Below the pieces are notes generated by a model, which was not told the DNA's origin, did no database searches, and saw nothing but the letters and a program-made list of their open reading frames with translations. A DNA stretch of 35,461 nt. It comes from Treponema sp. Its GTDB lineage: Bacteria > Spirochaetota > Spirochaetia > Treponematales > Treponemataceae. The position numbers were made by a program, and so were the translations under genes. Shown one piece after another: positions 1 through 7,727 of the stretch (positions are counted from its first letter, which is position 1; each line of letters starts with the position of its first letter). The stretch covers positions 1 to 35,461 of the forward strand of contig NZ_JAILGZ010000035.1 of assembly GCF_024696245.1 (NCBI RefSeq), written 5' to 3'.

Positions 1-396
1 AAGTCCGTTCTTTTTAAGGAAGGTCATGAAAAAGCCTAAACCGAATAAAGGAATGGCAAAGGCTGATATTTTAAAGTTGAACCCGAATATGGAAACTATC
101 CAGGCTGTTACTGTTGTACCGATGTTGGCACCAAAAATAACACCTACAGACTGGGTAAGGGTTATAAGACCTGCGTTTACAAAAGAAACAACCATTACTG
201 TTGTTGCTCCAGATGACTGGATTATCATTGTAATGAAGATTCCGGTAAAGAGACCTATAAATCGGTTGCCTGTCATAAAGCCAAGGGCTTTTTTAAGATG
301 ACCTCCGGCGCTTTTCTGAACACCGTCGCTCATGAGTTTCATTCCGTATAAAAGGAATCCAAGGCTTCCGATAAGCAATAAAATTCTGTTTACCAT
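1..396 (-). CDS. Na/Pi cotransporter family protein, N-terminal part (runs off left edge)
   Basis: The first 132 codons of a membrane transporter are present; the gene continues beyond base 1. The protein opens with a hydrophobic helix, followed by QSSGATTVMVV at about residues 60-70 and GANIGTTVTAW at about 93-103. These paired QSS and GTT repeats are hallmarks of the Na+/phosphate cotransporter family (PF02690, NptA/YjbB type), which moves phosphate or a related anion across the inner membrane with sodium. The ATG at 396 follows a GAGG-type ribosome binding site (about 6 bases away) that lies inside the last codons of the upstream gene. That gene's TAA ends two bases before this ATG, so the three genes Nudix, small membrane protein and cotransporter form one operon. 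The substrate cannot be told from this fragment. Confidence 0.85.
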   Translation of the reverse strand, partial: MVNRILLLIGSLGFLLYGMKLMSDGVQKSAGGHLKKALGFMTGNRFIGLFTGIFITMIIQSSGATTVMVVSFVNAGLITLTQSVGVIFGANIGTTVTAWIVSIFGFNFKISAFAIPLFGLGFFMTFLKKNGL

Positions 397-398
397 AT

Positions 399-704
399 TT
401 AACCTCTAATGGTGGCTATTCTTTCCTTAAAGACAATAATCTGCCCAAGAATACCGCAGGCACATATAATTGTAAGGACGAAAAGGCTTAGTGGAATTAA
501 AAAAGGCAGTATTTCTGCTATAAAACAGAGAATAAGACTGCCTGTGTAGGATGCTGTTTTTTTTGCAGGTAAAATGTTTTCTGCTGCAAGAGTTTTTTTA
601 AGTTTACTTATTTTTATTGAATAGAATATGAATGTTATAATAAAAATCAGAAGGCTCAGGGTACAAATTAAAAGTTCCGGGTGTGTTATTAAAAAATCTA
701 TCAT
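399..704 (-). CDS. small two-helix membrane protein, unknown function
   Basis: I do not recognise this family. The product is about 101 residues with a hydrophobic helix at about residues 9-28, a short basic loop, and a second hydrophobic stretch at about 58-88, so it is probably an inner-membrane protein. I chose the ATG at 704 because it overlaps the stop codon of the Nudix gene as ATGA, which is typical of translational coupling. An ATG at 722 is also in frame, but neither has a clear ribosome binding site. It sits between a Nudix hydrolase and a phosphate-type cotransporter, so a role in transport or nucleotide salvage is possible but unproven. Confidence 0.6.
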   Translation of the reverse strand: MIDFLITHPELLICTLSLLIFIITFIFYSIKISKLKKTLAAENILPAKKTASYTGSLILCFIAEILPFLIPLSLFVLTIICACGILGQIIVFKERIATIRG

Positions 705-1225
705 CTTGTTTTTAACCAGCATAAAAGGGATTTTTTTGCCGAATCAAAAGCTAAAGGCAGGTTTTTTACGTCTTCTTCCGTTTTGATTTCTTTCCATACA
801 AAAGATTCTACTTCAGAGGGCTGAGCCTGCATTGAAGAATTATCAGGAAAGTCTGCAGAAAAGAATAAATCACAGGTTTTGTAATGAATGTTTTTGTATT
901 CGTAGTTGTTTGGAAAACTGCAGATGTATTTTAAGTCATTAACTTTAAGGCCTGTTTCTTCCAGACATTCCCGGCGTGCTGCATCTTCTGCACTTTCGTC
1001 GGCACTGGTAAAGCCCCCTGGAAGGGCAAGGTATCCTTTGCGGGGTTCTTTTGCGCGGACTTCAAAGAGCACCTGATTTAAGGAATTTTTAAGGATTATT
1101 CCTACTGCACTTGCGGTATTATTGTAGAGGTCAAATTCACAATCGGGACAAAACCATTTTCTGCCGTTCATGAGAGTTTGAATATTCCGGCTTCCGCAAA
1201 TGGGGCAAAACTTGAAGTCGTTCAT
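701..1225 (-). CDS. Nudix hydrolase with N-terminal zinc ribbon
   Basis: This protein has 174 residues. It begins with a zinc-ribbon motif with cysteines C7, C10, C26 and C29 (CPIC and CPDC). It then has a complete Nudix box at residues 71-93 (G-x5-E-x7-REC-LEETGL), the Mg2+-binding site that hydrolyses nucleoside diphosphates linked to another group. A zinc ribbon before a Nudix domain is the layout of the NudC/NADH-pyrophosphatase-like and ADP-ribose pyrophosphatase-like families; the exact substrate is not readable here. The start ATG at 1225 has no Shine-Dalgarno sequence, but a good -35/-10 pair lies directly in front of it, so the mRNA may be leaderless. It is the first gene of a minus-strand operon with the small membrane protein and the Na/Pi transporter. 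Confidence 0.88.
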   Translation of the reverse strand: MNDFKFCPICGSRNIQTLMNGRKWFCPDCEFDLYNNTASAVGIILKNSLNQVLFEVRAKEPRKGYLALPGGFTSADESAEDAARRECLEETGLKVNDLKYICSFPNNYEYKNIHYKTCDLFFSADFPDNSSMQAQPSEVESFVWKEIKTEEDVKNLPLAFDSAKKSLLCWLKTR

Positions 1226-1233
1226 ATAAGGAA

Positions 1234-1262
1234 AGTATAACGAAAAGACCGCTGAATGTCAT
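1234..1262 (-). promoter_or_regulatory. promoter of the Nudix operon, apparently leaderless
   Basis: Read on the minus strand, ATGACA (1262-1257, five of six consensus bases) is followed after 17 bases by TATACT (1239-1234), then only 8 bases to the ATG at 1225. A transcript starting about 7 bases after the -10 box would have a leader of about two bases, which fits the absence of a ribosome binding site. Confidence 0.6.
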
Positions 1263-1315
1263 TTATTTGCCTGTAGTTTTTTTAAATAATAAGTGTCTGA
1301 TTTTAATTTATAGTG

Positions 1316-1321
1316 TATAAT
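1316..1321 (+). promoter_or_regulatory. -10 box of the acyl-CoA ligase operon
   Basis: A perfect TATAAT lies 9 bases before the ATG at 1331. I see no good -35 box at normal spacing and no Shine-Dalgarno sequence. If this is the active -10 box, the mRNA leader is only about 2-3 bases long. Confidence 0.45.
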
Positions 1322-1330
1322 AACAACACT

Positions 1331-2974
1331 ATGCCTATCACAAAATATCTTGAAAAAAACGCAGAACTTTATGGAAATGACTGTGCCCTTGTTGAATTAA
1401 ATCCGGAAATGAGGGAAACCCGCCGAATAACCTGGAAAGAGTTTGAACTTACTCAGCCTGAGCCAAACCTTCCATACCGTCGTGAAATCAGCTGGCATAT
1501 CTTTAATGAAAAAGCAAACCGCTGTGCCCACTATCTTCTTGAGAGGGGTGTTCGTAAGGGAGACAAGGTAGGAATCCTTATGATGAATTGTCTGGAATGG
1601 CTTCCTATTTATTTTGGTATTCTTAAGACTGGTGCCCTGGCAGTTCCTTTGAACTTCAGGTATGCATCTGATGAAATTGATTACTGCCTTAACCTTGCAG
1701 ATATATCAGTGCTTTTCTTTGGGCCGGAATTTATTGGCCGTCTTGAAGTTATTTCTGAAAAAATCATGCAGCGCCGTCTTCTTATTTTTGTTGGTGAAGG
1801 AATTGCGCCTTCTTTTTCTGAAAGTTATTTTATGTCTGCAATGAATTATTCATCTGCAAACCTGGATATTGAAATATCTGATGATGATGACGGAGCTATT
1901 TATTTTAGTTCCGGAACAACAGGTTTTCCTAAGGCTATTTTACATAAGCATCGTGCCCTTATGCATTCAGCTGCTGTTGAACAGAAACATCATGGTCAGA
2001 CTAAGGACGATGTTTTTTTGTGTATTCCTCCTCTTTATCATACAGGAGCTAAAATGCACTGGTTTGGTTCACTTATAAGCGGTGGTAAGGCTGTTCTTTT
2101 AAGGGGTACTAAACCTGAAACGGTTTTAAAGGCAGCTTCTGATGAAAGGTGTACAATAGTATGGCTTTTAGTTCCATGGGCTCAGGATATTCTTGATGCA
2201 TTGGACAGGGGAGACCTTAAGATTTCTGACTATCATCTTGAGCAATGGCGTCTTATGCATATTGGTGCTCAGCCTGTTCCAAAAAAACTTATTGAAGACT
2301 GGAAAAAATATTTTCCTCACCATGATTATGATACAAATTACGGACTTTCTGAAAGTATTGGTCCTGGTTGTGTACATCTTGGTGTTGGTAATACAAATAA
2401 AATCGGTGCAATCGGTATTGCCGGTTATGGCTGGCAGGTTAAGATTGTTGACGAAAAGCGCTGTGAAGTTGCTCAGGGACAGGTTGGAGAGCTTGCCGTT
2501 AAGGGACCTGGCGTAATGGTTTGTTACTATAAAAATCCAGAAGCTACTGCAGAAGTAATGGATAAAGAAGGCTGGCTTTATACCGGTGACATGGCTCAGA
2601 TGGATAGTGACGGCTTTATTTATCTTGTTGACCGTAAGAAGGATGTCATTATTACAGGTGGCGAAAATCTTTATCCTGTTCAGATTGAAGACTTCCTTCA
2701 TAAAATGGATGCTGTAAAGGATGTTGCTGTTATAGGTCTTGCAGACAAACGTCTTGGAGAAATTGCAACAGCGATTATAGAAGTAAAGCAGGGTTATACA
2801 TGTACGGAAGAAGATGTAAATAACTTTTGTATGGATCTTCCTAAGTATAAGAGACCCCGCAAGATTATTTTTGCTCCTGTACCACGAAACCCGACTGGTA
2901 AGATAGAAAAGCCTAAGCTGCGTGAAATGTACAGAACAGAAGATCCTTTTGCCAGCATGAAAAGTGGAAGCTAA
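1331..2974 (+). CDS. AMP-forming acyl/aryl-CoA ligase
   Basis: This is an ANL-superfamily ligase of 547 residues that activates a carboxylic acid with ATP and joins it to CoA. It carries the AMP-binding P-loop SSGTTGFPK (about residues 192-202), the YTGD motif and following hinge DRKKDVIITGGENLYP (about 415-450), and the C-terminal catalytic lysine in NPTGKIEK (about 525). It is the first gene of an operon with indolepyruvate oxidoreductase and a second ligase of the phenylacetate type, so aromatic or branched acids are likely substrates, but the specificity cannot be read. I chose ATG 1331 over an in-frame GTG at 1313 because the GTG would sit in front of the TATAAT. The next gene follows after 24 bases. 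Confidence 0.85.
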   Translation: MPITKYLEKNAELYGNDCALVELNPEMRETRRITWKEFELTQPEPNLPYRREISWHIFNEKANRCAHYLLERGVRKGDKVGILMMNCLEWLPIYFGILKTGALAVPLNFRYASDEIDYCLNLADISVLFFGPEFIGRLEVISEKIMQRRLLIFVGEGIAPSFSESYFMSAMNYSSANLDIEISDDDDGAIYFSSGTTGFPKAILHKHRALMHSAAVEQKHHGQTKDDVFLCIPPLYHTGAKMHWFGSLISGGKAVLLRGTKPETVLKAASDERCTIVWLLVPWAQDILDALDRGDLKISDYHLEQWRLMHIGAQPVPKKLIEDWKKYFPHHDYDTNYGLSESIGPGCVHLGVGNTNKIGAIGIAGYGWQVKIVDEKRCEVAQGQVGELAVKGPGVMVCYYKNPEATAEVMDKEGWLYTGDMAQMDSDGFIYLVDRKKDVIITGGENLYPVQIEDFLHKMDAVKDVAVIGLADKRLGEIATAIIEVKQGYTCTEEDVNNFCMDLPKYKRPRKIIFAPVPRNPTGKIEKPKLREMYRTEDPFASMKSGS

Positions 2975-2998
2975 AAAAAATATAGAGGTTAGTAAAAA

Positions 2999-4768
2999 AT
3001 GAAACAACTTATGTTAGGAAACGCCGCAGCTGCCCGTGGTCTTTTTGAAGCAGGCTGTGAGTTTGTTTCCAGTTATCCTGGAACTCCAAGTACGGAAATT
3101 ACAGAAGAAGCTGCAAAGTTTAAGGAGCTTTATTGTGAATGGGCTCCTAATGAAAAAGTAGCTCTTGAATCAGCTTTTGGTGCATGTCTTGCAGGCCGCC
3201 GTTCTTTTTGCGGAATGAAGCATGTTGGTCTTAATGTTGCTGCAGACCCTCTTTATACCATGAGCTACACCGGAGTTAATGCCGGTCTTGTTATTGGTGT
3301 TGCTGATGATCCTGGAATGCATTCTTCTCAGAATGAACAGGACAGCCGTCACCATGCAATTGCATCTAAAGTTCCTATGATTGAACCAAGTGATGCAGAA
3401 GAAGCCCGCAGATTTGCAGCAATGGCTTTTGAAATCAGTGAAAAATTTGATACTCCTGTTTTGTATAAAATGTGTACCCGTGTAGCACACAGTCAGAGTA
3501 TTACAGAAACTGTTGAACGTGTAGTTCCTGAACATAAGGCTTATGAAAAAAATATTCAGAAGTATGTAATGGCACCTGCTAATGCTATCCGCCGTCATCC
3601 TTTTGTTGAACAGAGAATGAAGGATATAGAAGCCTGGAGTGAAACAAGCGGAATTAACAGAATTGAAAAAGCTTCTTCCGGGGCAGCGTCAGTTCTTGGA
3701 GCAGAAGCCGGTAAGGCTGGTATTATTACTTCTTCTACTTCTTATCAGTATGTAAAGGAAGTATTTGGTGACAGCGTAAGTATCCTTAAGCTGGGTATGG
3801 TTAATCCTCTTCCTGCAAATATGATTCGTAAGTTTGTAGAAGGACTTGATGTAATTGTTGTTGTAGAAGAACTTGATCCTATCATTGAACAGTTCTGCCG
3901 TGGTCTTGAACTTGGAGTAAAGATTTACGGAAAGGACATTCTTCCTTTATGCGGTGAGTTCAGTCAGAATATTATTGCCGCTGCCTTTAAGAAAGAAGTT
4001 CATGAAGGTAAAAAACTTGATGTAAATATTCCTGTACGTCCTCCTATTATGTGTGCAGGTTGTCCTCACAGGGGAATGTTCTATGCACTTAACAAACTTA
4101 AGGTAACTGTCTTTGGAGATATCGGCTGCTATACTCTTGGAAGTGTTGCTCCTCTTTCTGCAATGGATGTTACTCTTTGTATGGGTGCTTCATTCAGCGG
4201 ACTTCATGGATGGAATAAATCTGCCGGTGCTGAACATGAAAAGAAATCTGTTGCAGTAATTGGAGATTCAACTTTTATGCATTCGGGAATGACAGGACTG
4301 GCAAGTATTGCTTATAACCAGTCAAACTCTACTGTTATTATTCTTGATAATTCCATTACAGGTATGACGGGACATCAGCAGAATCCTACTACAGGAAAAA
4401 ATCTTTACGGTGATCCTGCCGGTAAAGTTAATCTTGAAGCTCTTGCCCGTGCAATGGGTATTAACCGTGTTCGTGTTGTAGATCCATATAACATGGCTGA
4501 ATGTGAAGAAGCTGTTAAAGAAGAAATTAATGTTGAAGAACCAAGTCTTATTATAAGCCGCAGGCCTTGTGCCCTTCTTAAGGAAGTAAAGCATAAGCCT
4601 CCTCTTGTTGTTGATGCAGATAAGTGCCGTTCATGTAAGATGTGTATGAAGATTGGCTGCCCTGCAATTGCAATGAAAGGCGGTAAGGCAAATATTGATG
4701 AAACACTTTGCACAGGTTGTGGCGTATGTTCACAGATGTGTAAGTTTGATGCCCTTAAAGCTCAGTAA
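2999..4768 (+). CDS. iorA: indolepyruvate ferredoxin oxidoreductase, alpha subunit
   Basis: The large subunit (589 residues) of the thiamine-diphosphate enzyme that oxidatively decarboxylates arylpyruvates to aryl-acetyl-CoA, reducing ferredoxin. The N-terminal half is the pyrimidine-binding domain (GNAAAARGLFEAG, then SYPGTPSTE). The TPP/Mg-binding part includes GDIGCYTLG and VIGDSTF with a downstream N at about residues 373-450. The C-terminus is a two-cluster ferredoxin domain with cysteines C543, C546, C549, C554 and C571, C574, C577, C581, as usual for IorA. A GAGG ribosome binding site lies at about 2984-2987. The beta subunit follows after an unusual 89-base GC-rich spacer. In anaerobes this enzyme is used to ferment aromatic amino acids after transamination. 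Confidence 0.95.
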   Translation: MKQLMLGNAAAARGLFEAGCEFVSSYPGTPSTEITEEAAKFKELYCEWAPNEKVALESAFGACLAGRRSFCGMKHVGLNVAADPLYTMSYTGVNAGLVIGVADDPGMHSSQNEQDSRHHAIASKVPMIEPSDAEEARRFAAMAFEISEKFDTPVLYKMCTRVAHSQSITETVERVVPEHKAYEKNIQKYVMAPANAIRRHPFVEQRMKDIEAWSETSGINRIEKASSGAASVLGAEAGKAGIITSSTSYQYVKEVFGDSVSILKLGMVNPLPANMIRKFVEGLDVIVVVEELDPIIEQFCRGLELGVKIYGKDILPLCGEFSQNIIAAAFKKEVHEGKKLDVNIPVRPPIMCAGCPHRGMFYALNKLKVTVFGDIGCYTLGSVAPLSAMDVTLCMGASFSGLHGWNKSAGAEHEKKSVAVIGDSTFMHSGMTGLASIAYNQSNSTVIILDNSITGMTGHQQNPTTGKNLYGDPAGKVNLEALARAMGINRVRVVDPYNMAECEEAVKEEINVEEPSLIISRRPCALLKEVKHKPPLVVDADKCRSCKMCMKIGCPAIAMKGGKANIDETLCTGCGVCSQMCKFDALKAQ

Positions 4769-4851
4769 GGGGCGTTACGGGGTGTCCCCGTTAGAAGGGG
4801 TAGAGAGCAACAAAGTGCGAACGAGGGGAAGGCTTTCCCCTCCCGGGAGAA
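4769..4851 (+). repeat. GC-rich, hairpin-forming intergenic element between iorA and iorB
   Basis: The spacer between the two subunit genes is strikingly GC-rich compared with its flanks and is packed with short palindromes: CGGGG-TGT-CCCCG (4778-4790), GGGGAA-GGCT-TTCCCC (4825-4840) and CTCCCGGGAG (about 4840-4849). The iorB ribosome binding site GGGAG (4845-4849) lies in its right end. It resembles a mobile intergenic repeat inserted in the operon. The element near 32783-32880 has a similar G-rich flavour, but I cannot show that they are the same family. Confidence 0.5.
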
Positions 4852-4857
4852 GAAATT

Positions 4858-5427
4858 ATGGTTAAAAATATAATGATTGTTGGAGTTGGCGGTCAGGGTG
4901 CACTGCTTGCTTCTAAAACTCTGGGTCAGGTTTTGCTGGATGCAGGCTTTGACGTAAAGGTAAGCGAAGTTCACGGAATGAGTCAGCGTGGGGGTTCGGT
5001 TGTAACTTATGTGCGCTACGGTGAAAAAGTTTATTCTCCTATTGTTGATAAGGGAGAGGCAGATTTTATTGTTTCTTTTGAACTTCTTGAGGCTGCCCGC
5101 TATACGGAATTTCTGAAAAAGGACGGACAGATTGTTGTTAATACTCAGAAGATTGATCCTATGCCTGTAATTACTGGTGCTGCTGAGTATCCTGAAAATC
5201 TTGTGGAGACTATGACTGCATCTGGTTTTAAAGTTGATGCCCTTGATTGTCTTAGTCTTGCTCAGAAAGCTGGTACTGCAAAATCTGTAAATATTGTTCT
5301 TATGGGTCGTCTTTCCAAGTATATGGATTTTTCTGTTGATGCCTGGATGTCTGCTATAGAAAAACTTGTTAAGCCTCAGTTCCTTGAGATGAATAAAAAA
5401 GCTTTTATGCTGGGTAGGGAAAACTAA
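4858..5427 (+). CDS. iorB: indolepyruvate ferredoxin oxidoreductase, beta subunit
   Basis: The small gamma-domain-type subunit (189 residues) that pairs with IorA. It opens with the glycine-rich motif MIVGVGGQGALLASKTLG and carries SEVHGMSQRGGSVVTYVR (about residues 40-58), the signature of the 2-oxoacid:ferredoxin oxidoreductase gamma/IorB family. The length is normal for IorB. Its ribosome binding site GGGAG (4845-4849) sits 8 bases before the ATG, inside the GC-rich element. Subunit balance may therefore depend on how that element folds. Confidence 0.95.
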   Translation: MVKNIMIVGVGGQGALLASKTLGQVLLDAGFDVKVSEVHGMSQRGGSVVTYVRYGEKVYSPIVDKGEADFIVSFELLEAARYTEFLKKDGQIVVNTQKIDPMPVITGAAEYPENLVETMTASGFKVDALDCLSLAQKAGTAKSVNIVLMGRLSKYMDFSVDAWMSAIEKLVKPQFLEMNKKAFMLGREN

Positions 5428-5475
5428 AGTCCTTTAGTAAAAGACTGCTGTGTAAATTATTAAATTGGAGAATAT

Positions 5476-6786
5476 ATGAGTTTAAAGTATTTTCAACCGG
5501 AAAAAGAATGCATGCCTCTTGAAGAACTTCGTAAGCTTCAGGGAGAACGTCTTGCTGCTAATTTCCGTCATGTTTATGAAAATGTAGAGTATTACAGAAA
5601 AAGATGCCAGGAAGCCGGAGTGTCACCTGATGACATTAAGGGACTTGATGATCTGGATAAGATTCCTTTTACATGTAAGGACGATCTTCGTCAGACTTAT
5701 CCTTATGGTCTTTTTGCTGTTCCTATGAGCAAGGTTGTTCGTGTTCATGCTTCCAGTGGTACTACAGGAAAACAGATTGTTGTTGGTTATACAAAAGAAG
5801 ATCTTGATATATGGGATGAGTGTACTGCCCGCCAGCTTGTTGCTGTTGGTGCTGATGAAAATGATATTGTTCAGGTTGCATACGGTTATGGTCTTTTTAC
5901 CGGTGGCTTTGGTGTTCATGGTGGAGCTACAAAACTTGGCTGCCAGGTAATTCCAATTTCAAGCGGTAATACTCAGCGTCAGATTACTTTTATGCAGGAT
6001 CTTAAATCTACAGTTCTTTGCTGTACTCCAAGTTATGCTGCTTATCTTGGTGAGACTCTTAAGGATATGGGGCTTACACCGGATGACATTCATCTTAAGG
6101 CAGGTATCTTTGGTGCAGAGCCATGGACTGAAGAAATGCGCCAGGATATAGAAAAGTCTCTGGGCCTTAAGGCTTATGACATTTATGGTCTTACAGAAGT
6201 TATGGGTCCTGGTGTTGCCTATGAATGTGCTGAACAGAAGGGGATGCATGTTAACGAAGACCACTTTATTGTAGAAACTATTGATCCTACAACTGGAAAG
6301 AGACTTCCTGACGGAGAAAAGGGTGAGCTGGTATTTACTGCAATTACAAAGCAGGCTTTTCCTTTGATGAGGTTCCGTACTAAGGATATTGGTGTTCTTA
6401 ATCGTAAGAAGTGTTCCTGTGGAAGAACTTTTGTACGCATGAGCAAACCAATGGGCCGTACAGATGACATGCTTATCATTCGTGGTGTTAACGTATTCCC
6501 TAGTCAGATTGAAGGTGTCCTTATGCAGAACGGATATCCTGCAAACTATGAGATTCATGTTGGAAGGGAAAACAATACTGATACATTTGAAATTAAAGTT
6601 GAAATGACTGCAGAAAAATTCAGTGATGTTATTTCTGAAATCAATAAGCAGGAAAAACAGCTTGAGTCTGCATTGCTCAGCGTTCTTCAGATTAAGGCAA
6701 AGGTTACTCTGGTTGCACCAAAGACAATTGCCCGTTCTGAAGGTAAGGCTAAGCGTGTAATTGATACCCGTAAACTTCATGACTAG
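5476..6786 (+). CDS. paaK: phenylacetate-CoA ligase
   Basis: A 436-residue ligase of the PaaK family that interconverts phenylacetate (or a related aryl acetate), ATP and CoA with phenylacetyl-CoA, AMP and PPi. Seen motifs are the P-loop SSGTTGK at about residues 93-99, AEPW at about 215, the conserved DIYGLTEVMGPG at about 235-246, and RTDDMLIIRGVNVFPSQIE at about 330-348, all typical of PaaK. The family length is about 430-440. A GGAG ribosome binding site lies at 5467-5470. Next to iorAB the enzyme may re-activate excreted aryl acids or run in reverse to make ATP from aryl-acetyl-CoA; the direction is an inference. Confidence 0.93.
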   Translation: MSLKYFQPEKECMPLEELRKLQGERLAANFRHVYENVEYYRKRCQEAGVSPDDIKGLDDLDKIPFTCKDDLRQTYPYGLFAVPMSKVVRVHASSGTTGKQIVVGYTKEDLDIWDECTARQLVAVGADENDIVQVAYGYGLFTGGFGVHGGATKLGCQVIPISSGNTQRQITFMQDLKSTVLCCTPSYAAYLGETLKDMGLTPDDIHLKAGIFGAEPWTEEMRQDIEKSLGLKAYDIYGLTEVMGPGVAYECAEQKGMHVNEDHFIVETIDPTTGKRLPDGEKGELVFTAITKQAFPLMRFRTKDIGVLNRKKCSCGRTFVRMSKPMGRTDDMLIIRGVNVFPSQIEGVLMQNGYPANYEIHVGRENNTDTFEIKVEMTAEKFSDVISEINKQEKQLESALLSVLQIKAKVTLVAPKTIARSEGKAKRVIDTRKLHD

Positions 6787-6795
6787 GAGTGTGAC

Positions 6796-7227
6796 ATGAC
6801 AATTAAACAGATTTCCATTTTTATTGAAAACCGTAAGAATGCTCTTTCTGAACTTACAAATGTCCTTGCTGAGCACAAAATCAATATCCGTTCTTTAAGT
6901 ATTGCGGATACAAGTGACTTTGGTATTGCACGTATTATTGTTGATAATCCTGAACAGGTTCAGGCTGCTCTTGAGCGTTCTGCATATATTGTAAAGACAA
7001 CTCCTGTTATTGCGGCAGAGATTCCTGATGAAGCAGGCAGCTTAAACCGCATCTTAAAAATACTTGCTGACAATAACCGTAATGTGGAATACATGTATGG
7101 TTTTACAGGTCATAAAACCGGCACTGCCTATATGATTATCCGCTGTACTGATGTTGGAGAGACAGAAAAGATTCTTGATGATAACGGAATCCGCATGGCA
7201 AGTCAGGATGAACTTCTTAAGTGCTAG
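6796..7227 (+). CDS. tandem ACT-domain protein
   Basis: A 143-residue protein made of two ACT-like modules: residues about 3-65 start with KQISIFIENRKNALSELTNV, and residues about 68-140 contain AAEIPDEAGSLNRILKIL. ACT domains bind amino acids and usually control enzymes or report amino-acid status. Stand-alone tandem ACT proteins are often found next to iorAB and paaK, so this one probably senses an aromatic or branched amino acid for the operon. It has no catalytic domain. It lies 9 bases after paaK, and the spacer GGAGTGTGAC provides a GGAG ribosome binding site. Confidence 0.85.
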   Translation: MTIKQISIFIENRKNALSELTNVLAEHKINIRSLSIADTSDFGIARIIVDNPEQVQAALERSAYIVKTTPVIAAEIPDEAGSLNRILKILADNNRNVEYMYGFTGHKTGTAYMIIRCTDVGETEKILDDNGIRMASQDELLKC

Positions 7228-7251
7228 CCTGAAATTTTATAAGGAGTATTT

Positions 7252-7650
7252 ATGACAGAGCTTGAAGAGGCCAGGGAATTTTTTGGAAAGGATACTTTTG
7301 CTTCTGTAACTACAGGAATTGTAATTGATGAAGTTGGTGAGCATTATGCTAAGTGCAGTCTTGAAATAAAGGATGGCCACAAAAATGCATATGGTGGTGT
7401 AATGGGCGGGGCTATTTTTACTCTTGCTGATTATACTTTTGCCGTTGCTTCTAATTTCAGGTCTGTGCAGACTGTTTCTGTAAGCAGCAATATTTCTTTT
7501 GTGGGAATGGCAAAAGGAAAAAAACTGATTGCCGAAAGTTCACTTGTAAAGGATGGCCGTTCAACCTGTCTTTATTCCATAAATATTTGTGACGAACTTG
7601 GAACAAAAGTTGCCTTTGTTACGATAAACGGAATGAAACTTGTAAAATAA
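7252..7650 (+). CDS. PaaI-type hotdog thioesterase
   Basis: A 132-residue hotdog-fold protein of the acyl-CoA thioesterase (PaaI/4HBT) family. The signature GHKNAYGGVMGGAIFTLADY (about residues 41-60) matches the conserved H-G-G-x-x-x-x-L-A-D segment. It probably hydrolyses aryl- or acyl-CoA thioesters made by the upstream enzymes, releasing CoA. An AAGGAG ribosome binding site lies at 7241-7246, 5 bases before the ATG. It is the last gene of the aryl-acid operon; I do not see a clear terminator after it. Confidence 0.87.
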   Translation: MTELEEAREFFGKDTFASVTTGIVIDEVGEHYAKCSLEIKDGHKNAYGGVMGGAIFTLADYTFAVASNFRSVQTVSVSSNISFVGMAKGKKLIAESSLVKDGRSTCLYSINICDELGTKVAFVTINGMKLVK

Positions 7651-7727
7651 AAACAAAACATAAAAAACTTTCCCGGATTTGTGTGGATTTTTGTTAATCG
7701 ATGCAAATATATAATAGGGAGGTTTTT

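Noticed and set aside
26-301. Open frame of 91 codons on the plus strand at the left edge
   Set aside because: It is antisense to the Na/Pi cotransporter gene, whose minus-strand translation shows clear family motifs.
2168-3007. Long minus-strand open frame of 279 codons within the acyl-CoA ligase
   Set aside because: Low-complexity, Phe/Asn/Ile-rich shadow of a well-supported ligase gene; no family motif and no ribosome binding site.
5428-5475. Hairpin AGTCCTTT/AAAAGACT between iorB and paaK as a terminator
   Set aside because: The stem is short with a mismatch and is not followed by a T-run; the genes look co-transcribed.
5959-6876. Minus-strand open frame of 305 codons under paaK
   Set aside because: Antisense shadow of paaK and the ACT gene; composition is that of a complementary strand and no motif is visible.
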